Assembly (NCBI RefSeq): GCF_034479635.1
Contig: NZ_CP140153.1
Coordinates: 2,177,501 to 2,241,500 of the forward strand
From: Guyparkeria halophila
Lineage (GTDB): Bacteria > Pseudomonadota > Gammaproteobacteria > Halothiobacillales > Halothiobacillaceae
Direction of reading: 5' to 3'
DNA: 64,000 bases
Shown here: in pieces, positions 56,950-64,000 of the stretch
How the letters are laid out: each line of letters starts with the position of its first letter
How positions within the stretch are numbered: position 1 is the stretch's first letter
Notes under the pieces: generated by a model
What the model saw: the letters and a program-made list of their open reading frames with translations, nothing else
The model's database searches: none
What the model was told of the DNA's origin: nothing
Program-made: the position numbers and the translations under genes

Positions 56950-57723
56950 TCAGTCTTTTTCACGCCAGACCAGGGTGGCCATCCGGCCGGTCTCGCCCTG
57001 GTCGCGGCGATACGAGTAGAACAGGTCGGACAGCGCGTAGGTGTCCCGATCGCCGCCAAACACCCGCGTGATCCCCTGCCGGCGCAGGCGGGAACGGGCC
57101 AGGGCGAACAGGTCGGCGTGGTACTTGCCGGCCTCGGCCGCGCCTCGGAAGGCGGAGGCATCGGCCGGATATTCGCGCATGAACGCCTCGCGCACCTCGT
57201 CGCCGACCACGAAATGCGCCGGGCCGATTGCCGGGCCCAGCCAGGCCATCAACTCGTCGCCGGCCACCGAGAAGCGATCGACGGTGCGCTCGATCACGCC
57301 GGCGGCCAGGCCACGCCAACCGGCATGGGCGACGGCCACCTCGCTGCCGTCGTGGCTGGCAAGCGTCACCGACAGGCAGTCGGCCGTCAGCACCGCCAGC
57401 ACCTCGCCGGGGCGATTGGTATAGGCCGCATCGCCCTCGGGCCGATCCGTCGGCACCTGCGGCCCGACCACCGTGGTGCCATGCGTCTGGTTCAGCCAGC
57501 GCGGCGGTTCCGGCAGGGCGAGCATCTCGGCCAGCTCGGCGCGATTGGCCGCCACGGTCTGCGCCTCGTCACCGACGTGAGTGGCCAGGTTGAAGCCATC
57601 GAACGGCGGGCGGCTATGGCCACCGACCCGGGTGGTCACACCGGCACGCACGCCACCCGGCGCCGGCCAGGTGGCCTCGATAAAGCGACTGCCCTCGGGG
57701 GCGTCAGTCGGGATCCCTGACAT
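56950..57723 (-). CDS. pgeF: Multicopper-like purine nucleoside phosphorylase/polyphenol oxidase (PgeF/YfiH)
   Basis: A 257-aa protein of the YfiH/DUF152 family. These act as purine nucleoside phosphorylase or peptidoglycan-editing factor. GVTTRVGGHSRPPFDGFNLATHVGD, QTHGTTVV, LTADCLSVTL, VAHAGWRGLAAGV and the C-terminal GGDRDTYALSDLFYSYRRDQGETGRMATLVW are all characteristic. It overlaps rluD by about 20 bases on the same strand, the conserved rluD-pgeF pair. Confidence 0.95.
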   Translation of the reverse strand: MSGIPTDAPEGSRFIEATWPAPGGVRAGVTTRVGGHSRPPFDGFNLATHVGDEAQTVAANRAELAEMLALPEPPRWLNQTHGTTVVGPQVPTDRPEGDAAYTNRPGEVLAVLTADCLSVTLASHDGSEVAVAHAGWRGLAAGVIERTVDRFSVAGDELMAWLGPAIGPAHFVVGDEVREAFMREYPADASAFRGAAEAGKYHADLFALARSRLRRQGITRVFGGDRDTYALSDLFYSYRRDQGETGRMATLVWREKD

Positions 57724-58696
57724 AGATAACCTCGGCCTCTCCTTCGTCGTTGCCGTCGCGATAATCGCGCAGCAGTTCGATCAATTCGTCCATATCATCC
57801 GGCATCGGCGCCGTGAGCGACAGCGTTTCGCCGGTCTCGGGATGCGTTAGCGTCAACCGCCGGGCATGCAGGGCCTGACGGCCGAACTCGCGCAGCACGT
57901 CGACCAACTCGTCGTCGGCTCCCCGCGGCAGGCGCGGGCGCCCACCGTAAACCGGATCCCCCACGATGGGGTGGCGGATGTGCGCCATGTGCACCCGGAT
58001 CTGGTGCGTGCGCCCCGTCTCCAGCTTGACGCGCAACCAAGTGTGCTCGCCGAACTGCTCGACGACCCGGTAATGCGTCACGGCCGGCTTGCCCTGGGCC
58101 ACGACCGCCTGGCGCTGCCGATCGCGGGCATGCCGCCCGATCGGCTCGTCCACCGTGCCACCGGCGATCAGATGGCCGATCACCACCGCGTCGTATTCGC
58201 GGCCGATGTGCCGCTCGGCCAGGTCGGCGACCAACGCCTGATAGGCCGCCTGGGTCTTGCCCACGACCAGCAGGCCGCTGGTCTGCTTGTCCAGCCGGTG
58301 CACCACCCCCGCTCGCGGCAGCAGGGCCAGCTCGGGATCGTGGTGAAGCAGTGCGTTGACCAGCGTACCATCCGGATTGCCGGCCCCGGGGTGAACCACC
58401 AGGTCGACCGGCTTGTTGACCACCAGCAGGTGCTCGTCCTCGAAGACGATATCCAGCGGGATGGGCTGGGGACGGTCCTCGCTCTGCTGCTCCAGTTCGG
58501 CGTGCAGCGCGAGGGTCTCGCCGCCCAGCACCGTGTCGCGCGGCCGCACCGACCGGCCGTCCACCGTCACCTGCCCCCCCTTGATCCATTCCTGTATTCG
58601 ACTACGGGAGAAGTCGGGCCACAACTGCGCGGCCGCCTGGTCGAGACGCATGCCCGCCTGCTCGGCGGGAATCAGCAAGGTGCGTTCTACATCCAT
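57704..58696 (-). CDS. rluD: 23S rRNA pseudouridine synthase RluD
   Basis: Makes pseudouridines in helix 69 of 23S rRNA; 330 aa. An S4 RNA-binding domain (RLDQAAAQLWPDFSRSRIQEWIKGGQVTVDG) precedes the catalytic domain with VVHRLDKQTSGLLVVGKT (catalytic Asp) and LETGRTHQIRVHMAHI. Divergent from bamD, as in E. coli. Confidence 0.97.
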   Translation of the reverse strand: MDVERTLLIPAEQAGMRLDQAAAQLWPDFSRSRIQEWIKGGQVTVDGRSVRPRDTVLGGETLALHAELEQQSEDRPQPIPLDIVFEDEHLLVVNKPVDLVVHPGAGNPDGTLVNALLHHDPELALLPRAGVVHRLDKQTSGLLVVGKTQAAYQALVADLAERHIGREYDAVVIGHLIAGGTVDEPIGRHARDRQRQAVVAQGKPAVTHYRVVEQFGEHTWLRVKLETGRTHQIRVHMAHIRHPIVGDPVYGGRPRLPRGADDELVDVLREFGRQALHARRLTLTHPETGETLSLTAPMPDDMDELIELLRDYRDGNDEGEAEVIYVRDPD

Positions 58697-58758
58697 CTAT
58701 CGGAAATCAGCCATCCAAAGGTCACGGGAGCGCGCCGTGGCGCCGTCCGTCGAGACAT

Positions 58759-58782
58759 GAAAAAGACGGGCAAACACCCGCC
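58759..58782 (-). terminator. Possible leader attenuator upstream of rluD
   Basis: On the minus strand a short GCGGG/CCCGT-type hairpin (58781-58766) is followed by CTTTTTC (58765-58759), about 63 bases before the rluD start codon. The stem is short (5-6 bp with wobble), so termination would be partial at best. It may equally be incidental. Confidence 0.3.
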
Positions 58783-58916
58783 ATGAGATTGGTTGGTTTT
58801 TAGGATCTTATCTGCGAAGATTATCCGCTAACGCCTGCCCCATCAACGCGCCGTACCATGCGCTTTTGGGCGGGCGGCGTCCACTCACCACTGCCAGCGG
58901 CCTTTCACTCCTGATC

Positions 58917-59738
58917 ATGACCCAGCATCGCGACCGTAACCGCCCGGCCACTCGCCGCTCCCTCCCCCGGCACCTTGCCCGCGCGGCCCTGATCGCCGGC
59001 ATGGTCACGTTCGCCAGCGGCTGCTCCTGGTTCTCGAAGTCCGACGACGACCGCGTTGACCTGTCCGATCCGACCGCGTCGGCCGGCCAGCTCTACCAGG
59101 AAGCCAACGACGCGATGCGCCGGGGCGACTACGAGACCGCGATCAAGAAGTACGAAACCCTGGAAGGTCGCTACCCGTTCGGCGCCTACACCGAACAGGC
59201 GCAACTGGAAGTCGCGTACGCCTATTACAAGTACGACGAACCGGATTCGGCGATCGCCGCCGCGGATCGTTACATCCAGCTGCACCCGCGTGGTGACAAT
59301 GTGGCCTATGCCCTGTACCTCAAGGGGCTGGCCAACATGAGCCGTGGCGATTCGTTGATCAACAAGATCGCCCCGCCGGACCTTTCCAAGCGTGACCAGT
59401 CGGTCCTCGAGGCGGCCTACAAGTCGTTCGCCCGGTTGGTCGAGCAATACCCAGACAGCCAGTACGTCGACGATGCCAGCCGTCGCCTGATCGACGTGCG
59501 CAACTCGCTGGCCAAGCACGAAATCGAGGTCGCCGAGTACTACATGCGGCGCGGTGCCTGGCTTGCCGCCGCCAATCGGGCGCAATCGGCCCTCGACAAG
59601 TACAACGGCTCGACCTCGACCATCCCGGCGCTGAAACTCCTGATTCGCGCCTACGACAAACTAGGGCTGGAACAGGAACGACAGGACGCCGAACAGATTC
59701 TCGAGGCAACACGCCAGGGCAGCGCCGAGAACTCCTGA
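58917..59738 (+). CDS. bamD: Outer membrane assembly lipoprotein BamD (ComL)
   Basis: A 273-aa lipoprotein of the BAM complex that folds outer-membrane proteins. The lipobox is FASGC (Cys36). Five TPR-like repeats start YQEANDAMRRGDYETAIKKYETLEGRYPFG; RGDSLINKIAPPDLSKRDQS and VAEYYMRRGAWLAAANRAQ are typical. I chose the ATG at 58917 (MTQHRDRN), 17 codons inside the longest frame. Divergent from rluD and 220 bases away. Confidence 0.95.
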   Translation: MTQHRDRNRPATRRSLPRHLARAALIAGMVTFASGCSWFSKSDDDRVDLSDPTASAGQLYQEANDAMRRGDYETAIKKYETLEGRYPFGAYTEQAQLEVAYAYYKYDEPDSAIAAADRYIQLHPRGDNVAYALYLKGLANMSRGDSLINKIAPPDLSKRDQSVLEAAYKSFARLVEQYPDSQYVDDASRRLIDVRNSLAKHEIEVAEYYMRRGAWLAAANRAQSALDKYNGSTSTIPALKLLIRAYDKLGLEQERQDAEQILEATRQGSAENS

Positions 59739-59783
59739 CCCCCGGTCGGGTTTTCGGCTGGGCCGAGAACAGGACAAGAAAGG

Positions 59784-59823
59784 GCCAAGCAAAGGCCAGG
59801 CAAAGGCCAGGCAAAGGCCAGGC
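59784..59823 (+). repeat. 11-bp tandem repeats downstream of bamD
   Basis: Three to four copies of an 11-base unit (caggcaaaggc) follow the bamD stop by ~45 bases. They lie inside a long perfect inverted pair (59776-59786 with 59852-59862, aagaaagggcc) that can compete with the terminator hairpin at 59829-59865. Confidence 0.85.
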
Positions 59824-59828
59824 AGAGG

Positions 59829-59865
59829 AAAGGGTCGACGGTATCGCCGTCGGCCCTTTCTTTTT
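59829..59865 (+). terminator. Intrinsic terminator of bamD
   Basis: A 13-bp stem with one G-T wobble (59829-59841 with 59847-59859), a TATCG loop, then CTTTTTG. It is preceded by the tandem repeats at 59784-59823. The gap from 59866 to 60114 shows nothing further apart from the ribosome binding site of the next gene. Confidence 0.85.
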
Positions 59866-60114
59866 GTTCCGCCTCCGGCCCTCCCACGCGCAAAGCCATC
59901 GCCTCCGCCGGGAAACGCGGCGCGCCTGACCGGAAAGCGGCACACCAACTCAGGCACCTTGCCTGCCCCCAGGCACCTTACCTGCCCCGGGTGCTACGCT
60001 CGGGCCAGATGGGTGATGGCCGCCTGAACGCCTCGGCCGATCAGGCCGGCCTCCCCAACCTTTCCCTCCGTCCTGATGTGGCGGACGACAAGCCTGTCCA
60101 CTGGAGGCATGACC

Positions 60115-61398
60115 GTGATCACCAAGACACTCGCACTCAGCTTTCTCGTCGTCGGGGCCGTCGGGCTGGCCAGCGCCGACTACAACGACGCCATGAGTTA
60201 CTTCGAGCAGCAGGAGTACCACCAGGCGCTGCAGGAATTCCGTGAGGCGGCCCAACGGGGTGATGCCGATGCCCAGTACATGCTGGGTCGCATGCATGCG
60301 GCCGGCAACGGCACCACCCAAAACTTCGTGCAGGCCCACAAGTGGTACAACCTGGCCGCGTCTCGCGGTCATCGCCACGCCGCCGAGGCGCGCGATGCGC
60401 TGGCCGAACGCATGACGCCCGCGCAGATCGCCGAGGCGCAGCAGGCGGCGCGTGGCTGGCAACCGGGGGCGACATCGTCCTCCGACACCGACACGCTCTC
60501 GGAGCGGGAACGCGTGGCCGTGGTGCAGCGCGAACTGAACCGGCTCGGCTACGACGCCGGCCCGGTGGATGGCGTCATGGGAGATCGAACCCGCAGCGCG
60601 ATATATCAATACCAGGCCGACATGGGCATCGCCGGGGACGGCCGCGCGTCGGCCGACCTGGTCGAACGCCTGCGTCAGACGGACCCGGAACAGGTGGCCG
60701 CGCCCTCCGGGTCGCAATCCGCCTCCTCGTCCCGGGTCGTCCTGCGGGACGACTTCAGCGACGGCGATTACCGCCGCACCCCCTCCTGGACGGTGCTCAG
60801 CGGCGACTTCGACGTCAATGCGAACGGCTTGCGCAGCGTCGTGACCACCCAACAGGCCGGCAATCGCACACCAAGCGGCCTCAACTCCGATCGCCCCGAG
60901 GAGGTCGGCCTGGCCGTGTTGGGCATGATCCTCGAACAGCGACGCAACGGCGACAACGAGGCGGCCACCCGCGTGGAACCGGCGCAAATCTTCGTCAATG
61001 CGCCGGTCGACAACGCCTTCAGGGTCGAGCTGGAACTCGCCTCCAGCCAGACCCCCGGCAGCCTGTCACTGGGGGTGTTTCAAGGCAACCGGCCCACGAA
61101 CGGCACCGGCTATCACCTGGTCTATTCCGCCGGCTCGCAGCCGGCACTCACACTGGTCCGACAGATTGCCGGCAACACGGAAACGGTGGCCCGCCATGAC
61201 GGCCGACTCGAGCTTGAGGACAACCGGTTCCACCGCCTCGTCTGGACCCGCGACGAGAACGGGCACATGGAGATTCGCGTGGACGACCGGCGCCTGCTGC
61301 GCGCGCAGGACAATGGCCTGCGCGACCCCTTCCAGGGCTTCGTGCTCGCCAACCAGGGCGGCGACTTCACCCTCGGCCGGATCCGGATCGAGGAATAG
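60115..61398 (+). CDS. Exported Sel1-repeat / peptidoglycan-binding protein with C-terminal jelly-roll-like domain
   Basis: A 427-aa exported protein (signal ALSFLVVGAVGLASA). Order: Sel1-like repeats (ALQEFREAAQRGDADAQYMLGRMHAAGNG, AHKWYNLAASRGH), a PG_binding_1 domain (VVQRELNRLGYDAGPVDGVMGDRTRSAIYQYQ), a Ser-rich linker, and a ~200-residue beta-rich domain from VVLRDDFSDGDYRRTPSWTVLSGDF. The last part resembles lectin/glucanase-like jelly rolls. GGAGG lies seven bases before the GTG at 60115; an ATG at 60109 is too close to it. It may anchor to peptidoglycan and bind a glycan; function unknown. Confidence 0.75.
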   Translation: MITKTLALSFLVVGAVGLASADYNDAMSYFEQQEYHQALQEFREAAQRGDADAQYMLGRMHAAGNGTTQNFVQAHKWYNLAASRGHRHAAEARDALAERMTPAQIAEAQQAARGWQPGATSSSDTDTLSERERVAVVQRELNRLGYDAGPVDGVMGDRTRSAIYQYQADMGIAGDGRASADLVERLRQTDPEQVAAPSGSQSASSSRVVLRDDFSDGDYRRTPSWTVLSGDFDVNANGLRSVVTTQQAGNRTPSGLNSDRPEEVGLAVLGMILEQRRNGDNEAATRVEPAQIFVNAPVDNAFRVELELASSQTPGSLSLGVFQGNRPTNGTGYHLVYSAGSQPALTLVRQIAGNTETVARHDGRLELEDNRFHRLVWTRDENGHMEIRVDDRRLLRAQDNGLRDPFQGFVLANQGGDFTLGRIRIEE

Positions 61399-61736
61399 CC
61401 ATCGGCGCCGGACGGGGTGCCGGCGCACCACGCCAAGGGGTCGTATCACCGGGCAGGGGCGATTCGGAACGGCATGCCAGTGGCACGCCATGACCCGGGG
61501 TACCCCGAGCAATGTTTGCCCAGAACGCCTCGCCCGGCAAGGGTGGCATCGGAGTCGCGCCGACCGACATGCCTTCCGCCCGGTCGCGCCCGAGCCTGAC
61601 CGGCAGGCGGCAATCCGGCTCGCCCGTTGCCAGGCCGCCTGTCACTTGCCCACCGGCAGACCGGGACAGCGCGCCCGCCGACCAGATCGACGGAACGCCC
61701 ACCCGCTCAGGCCCCGAAAAAAGCGACAGACAAAGC
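61399..61736. other. Gene-free stretch between the Sel1 protein and rpsI terminator
   Basis: A GC-rich hairpin (gcgccgg, 61405-61411, with 61420-61426) without a T tract lies just after the Sel1 gene and could end its transcript by another route. No convincing gene, promoter or repeat is seen in the remaining ~300 bases; frames here lack ribosome binding sites. Confidence 0.5.
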
Positions 61737-61763
61737 AAAAGCCCCGCACGAGTGCGGGGCTTT
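61737..61763 (-). terminator. Intrinsic terminator after rplM-rpsI
   Basis: On the minus strand a 9-bp stem, gccccgcac (61752-61760 paired with 61741-61749), plus aaa/ttt extension, followed by TTTTGCTTTG. It ends the rplM-rpsI transcript 36 bases after rpsI. Confidence 0.9.
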
Positions 61764-61798
61764 CGAGGTGTCCGGCTCGGGGCCGGAACGACGTTGGA

Positions 61799-62191
61799 TC
61801 AGCGCTTGGAGAACTGTACCGAGCGACGTGCCTTGCGCAGGCCGACCTTCTTACGCTCGACCTGACGAGCGTCACGGGTCACGAAGCCGGCTTCACGCAG
61901 CTTCGGACGGTGTGCTTCGTCATAGTCCATCAGCGCACGGGTCAGACCGTGACGAACGGCACCGGCTTGGCCGCTCGGGCCACCACCAGCAACGGTCGCG
62001 ACCACATCGAACTTGTCGCCCATTTCCAGCAGCTCCAGCGGCTGGCGAACGACCATCTGTGCGGTCTCGCGACCGAAGAAGTCTTCGATGCTCTTGCCGT
62101 TGATGGTGATGTTGCCGGTACCCGGACGCAGGAAGACCCGTGCAGAGGATCTCTTGCGACGACCGGTTCCGTAATTCTGTGTCATTGCCAT
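61799..62191 (-). CDS. rpsI: 30S ribosomal protein S9
   Basis: A 130-aa protein starting [24 protein letters not shown] and ending QFSKR, with [19 protein letters not shown] and the C-terminal [10 protein letters not shown] tail that reaches the P-site tRNA. Length and sequence match E. coli S9. It follows rplM by 12 bases. Confidence 0.98.
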   Translation of the reverse strand: MAMTQNYGTGRRKRSSARVFLRPGTGNITINGKSIEDFFGRETAQMVVRQPLELLEMGDKFDVVATVAGGGPSGQAGAVRHGLTRALMDYDEAHRPKLREAGFVTRDARQVERKKVGLRKARRSVQFSKR

Positions 62192-62203
62192 GAGTAGTCT
62201 CTC

Positions 62204-62632
62204 TTAGATCTCGAGCGGCTGGGGCTGTTGCGCCTGATGATTGTGCTCGGCGTTGGCGTAGACCTTGAGCTTGGTATACATCTGGCGACCGAGTGCATTC
62301 TTCGGCAGCATCCCCTTGACGGCCAGCTCGATGACGCGCTCCGGGGAACGCTCCATCAGCTTCTCGAAGGTGAAGTGCTTCATGTTGCCGATGAACCCGG
62401 TATGGAAGTGATACATCTTGTCGCTGGCTTTCTTGCCAGTAACTTTGATGTCCTTCGCATTGACGATAACGATGTAATCACCGGTATCGACGTGCGGGGT
62501 GAACTCGGCCTTGTGCTTGCCACGCAGGCGGCGGGCGACCTCGGTGGCCAGACGACCCAGCGTTTTGCCGGATGCATCGATGACGTACCAGTCGCGTTTG
62601 ACCTCGGCCGGCTTGGCGGAATAGGTTTTCAT
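62204..62632 (-). CDS. rplM: 50S ribosomal protein L13
   Basis: A 142-aa protein starting [22 protein letters not shown] with [36 protein letters not shown] and the basic C-terminal [22 protein letters not shown]. First gene of the rplM-rpsI operon. A TATACT-like -10 around 62755 on the minus strand is a likely promoter, giving a leader of ~110 bases that may hold an L13-type control element. Confidence 0.98.
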   Translation of the reverse strand: MKTYSAKPAEVKRDWYVIDASGKTLGRLATEVARRLRGKHKAEFTPHVDTGDYIVIVNAKDIKVTGKKASDKMYHFHTGFIGNMKHFTFEKLMERSPERVIELAVKGMLPKNALGRQMYTKLKVYANAEHNHQAQQPQPLEI

Positions 62633-62821
62633 GGATCGACAGCTCCCAAACCAGAAGCGATACATTGATTTCAAGAGGGCGCGAAGTCTACCCGAAGGCA
62701 TCGCACCCCGCAAGGCCGATTTTTCAACCGGCCCGAACGTGGAGAACCGCGGAGTATAAAGCGCATCGGCGCGGAAAGCGAAGGACTTTCCGCATCGGAT
62801 GGCAGTCACGGTATTGCAGAC

Positions 62822-62883
62822 AAAAAAAATGCCGGCAGAAGCCGGCAACAACAAGAACCACCAAAGGAGGATAAGCAATTCAC
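62822..62883 (-). ncRNA. Candidate small RNA (about 62 nt) with anti-Shine-Dalgarno loop and Rho-independent terminator
   Basis: On the minus strand a good promoter (62919-62890) would start RNA near 62883. The RNA has the single-stranded stretch CCTCCTTT (62870-62863), complementary to AAAGGAGG ribosome binding sites. It then forms a perfect 7-bp stem TGCCGGC/GCCGGCA (62847-62841 with 62836-62830, loop of four) followed by eight T residues (62829-62822). The promoter, unpaired CU-rich seed and strong terminator in ~60 nt are the layout of Hfq-type regulatory RNAs. It could also be a terminated leader of rplM, whose start lies 190 bases further on. Confidence 0.55.
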
Positions 62884-62889
62884 AGTATC

Positions 62890-62919
62890 AATATATACTA
62901 ATGATCCACGGGCCGTCAA
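62890..62919 (-). promoter_or_regulatory. Sigma70-type promoter of the candidate small RNA
   Basis: Minus strand TTGACG (62919-62914) and TATATT (62895-62890) with an 18-base spacer, or TATATA (62897-62892) with 16 bases. It is strongly AT-rich against a GC-rich background. It drives transcription toward the terminator at 62822-62847 and away from glcF. Confidence 0.6.
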
Positions 62920-63037
62920 CTCCCTGCGGGAATTTTATTCTCGCCCCCGCCGACCTCGACCCGCGGCGCCCTCGACACCGGCGCGCCAGACACCACCCCG
63001 TCTTGACCGGCCACCCGGCCCGCTGCACTCTTCCGAC

Positions 63038-64000
63038 ATGAACTCGCCCGATCCCATCGCGCACGCGCCCACTCAAACGAATACGCTCGACGAGGCGATC
63101 CGCACGGATGCACTCGACTGCGTGATGTGCGGGATCTGCGTGCCGCACTGCCCCACCTTCTCGCTGACCGACAACGAGGCCGACGGTCCTCGCGGGCGGA
63201 TCAGCCTGTTGCTCGGCATCAGCCAGGGCGAGCTGACGCCGGATGCCGACGTCAGCCGACACCTGGATACCTGCCTGACCTGCCGCGCCTGCGAGACCGT
63301 CTGCCCCTCGGGGGTGGCCTACGGCCGCCTGATCGACAACGGTCGGGCACGCCTGGCCCGGGAATCGGCAATGGCCACGCGCCCGCTCGCCGAGGCACGC
63401 GGTTGGCGCCTGCTGCGCGACCAGCTGCTGACCCGGCGCCGACGCCTGGGCGCCGCCTGGCGGATCTACCGCCTCATGCAGCGCATCGGACTGGGCGGCG
63501 TGGCCCGGCGGCTGGCCGGGCCGGTGGGCCGCGCCCTGCCCCGCCAGCTCACGCAGGCCGCCGTGCGGCAGTCACCCGCGCACCACGCGACGGCGTCCCG
63601 TGGGCGCGTGGGCCTGTTCATTGGCTGCACCGGCGCGGCCATGAACGCCCCCGCGGTGGCCGCCGCCCGCACGGCGATCGCCGCCTTCGGCTACGAACCG
63701 GTCATTCCGAGCGGCCAGGGCTGCTGTGGGGCGATGCATACCCACGGCGGCGAGCCGGAGGCCGGCGCACGCCAGCGCGAGCGCAACGCGGCCGCCTTCA
63801 AGGCGGCGGGCGTCGACGAGGTGATCGTGGTCGGCACGGCCTGCACGGCCGAACTGGGCGGGCTGGAGGCAAGCCACGATCTCGCGGTCCGCGAGATCAC
63901 CGCGTGGCTGCTCGAACGCGAGCCGGCGGAATGGCCGCAGCTTGCCCGCATCGACTACCGCATTGCCCTGCACACCCCCTGCAGCCAGCGCAACCACGTG
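63038..64000 (+). CDS. glcF: Glycolate oxidase iron-sulfur subunit (truncated by window edge)
   Basis: The first 321 codons of GlcF, a 4Fe-4S protein of glycolate dehydrogenase that relays electrons from the GlcD/GlcE flavin subunits to the respiratory chain. Two cluster motifs, CVMCGICVPHCP and CLTCRACETVCPSG, lie in the first 90 residues. A CCG-type motif (SGQGCCGAMHTHGGE) follows near residue 230, and the sequence ends within the second CCG domain (LHTPCSQRNH). In an autotroph it would recycle photorespiratory-type 2-phosphoglycolate. glcD and glcE are not upstream here. Confidence 0.9.
   Translation, partial: MNSPDPIAHAPTQTNTLDEAIRTDALDCVMCGICVPHCPTFSLTDNEADGPRGRISLLLGISQGELTPDADVSRHLDTCLTCRACETVCPSGVAYGRLIDNGRARLARESAMATRPLAEARGWRLLRDQLLTRRRRLGAAWRIYRLMQRIGLGGVARRLAGPVGRALPRQLTQAAVRQSPAHHATASRGRVGLFIGCTGAAMNAPAVAAARTAIAAFGYEPVIPSGQGCCGAMHTHGGEPEAGARQRERNAAAFKAAGVDEVIVVGTACTAELGGLEASHDLAVREITAWLLEREPAEWPQLARIDYRIALHTPCSQRNHV

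Noticed and set aside
62863-62870. Plus-strand AAAGGAGG as a ribosome binding site for a small gene
   Set aside because: No start codon at suitable spacing leads to more than a few codons, so it is better read as the complement of a small-RNA seed.
62799-63041. An 80-codon plus-strand frame across the candidate small RNA
   Set aside because: It has no ribosome binding site near its ATG and its translation changes character half-way; the promoter-terminator pair on the other strand explains the region better.

Overview
The window looks like a chromosomal stretch of a high-GC gammaproteobacterium that lives by oxidising reduced sulfur and respiring oxygen. The housekeeping order is typical of Gammaproteobacteria: metX-metW, yggT-proC-yggS facing pilT-pilU, pgeF-rluD facing bamD, and rplM-rpsI. 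The accessory content points to sulfur lithotrophy: flavocytochrome c sulfide dehydrogenase, a YeeE/YedE-type sulfur transporter, a secreted double rhodanese, a SoxH-like metallo-hydrolase and a SulP anion transporter. A Halothiobacillus/Guyparkeria-like organism would fit, but this is inference from gene content only.

Layout. 1-6.2 kb: start of trpS (runs off the left edge), a HAD phosphatase coupled to an SLC13-type anion transporter, rpmB-rpmG, mutM, and an unusual hydrolase-like/TlpA fusion. 6.26-6.54 kb: a 269-bp MITE-like element with perfect 23-bp inverted ends and a 4-bp duplication. 6.6-8.2 kb: purC-bioD. 8.4-13.6 kb: a five-gene cluster of fccA, fccB, a cytochrome bd-superfamily oxidase subunit carrying its own haem c domain, a second membrane subunit, and a dihaem cytochrome c. 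Together these could carry electrons from sulfide to oxygen without quinone. 13.8-16.2 kb: SulP transporter plus universal stress protein. 16.5-20.8 kb: a three-gene exopolysaccharide synthesis/export operon. 21-22.3 kb: small unknown genes. 22.5-27.3 kb: a putative sulfur-trafficking cluster with a repetitive secreted Cys-rich protein (ten NPCAP units), facing a Zur/Fur-type regulator.

27.9-42.7 kb: core genes, including a methyltransferase, metX-metW, proC, three tandem PilT/PilU ATPases, tRNA-Gly(CCC), thiO, glnB, priA, rpsT, pyrE and a DUF389 protein. 42.9-51.1 kb: a complete heavy-metal RND efflux operon (outer membrane factor, adaptor, pump, DUF3240 protein, PepSY-like acidic/His protein, response regulator, sensor kinase), with a palindromic repeat filling the adaptor-pump gap. 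51.3-58.7 kb: clpB, an LpxH-like phosphatase, a DMT exporter, def, an ACT-domain protein, pgeF and rluD. 58.9-64 kb: bamD, a Sel1/peptidoglycan-binding protein, rpsI/rplM, a candidate small RNA with an anti-Shine-Dalgarno loop, and the start of glcF (runs off the right edge).

No rRNA, CRISPR array, transposase, prophage or origin was recognised.
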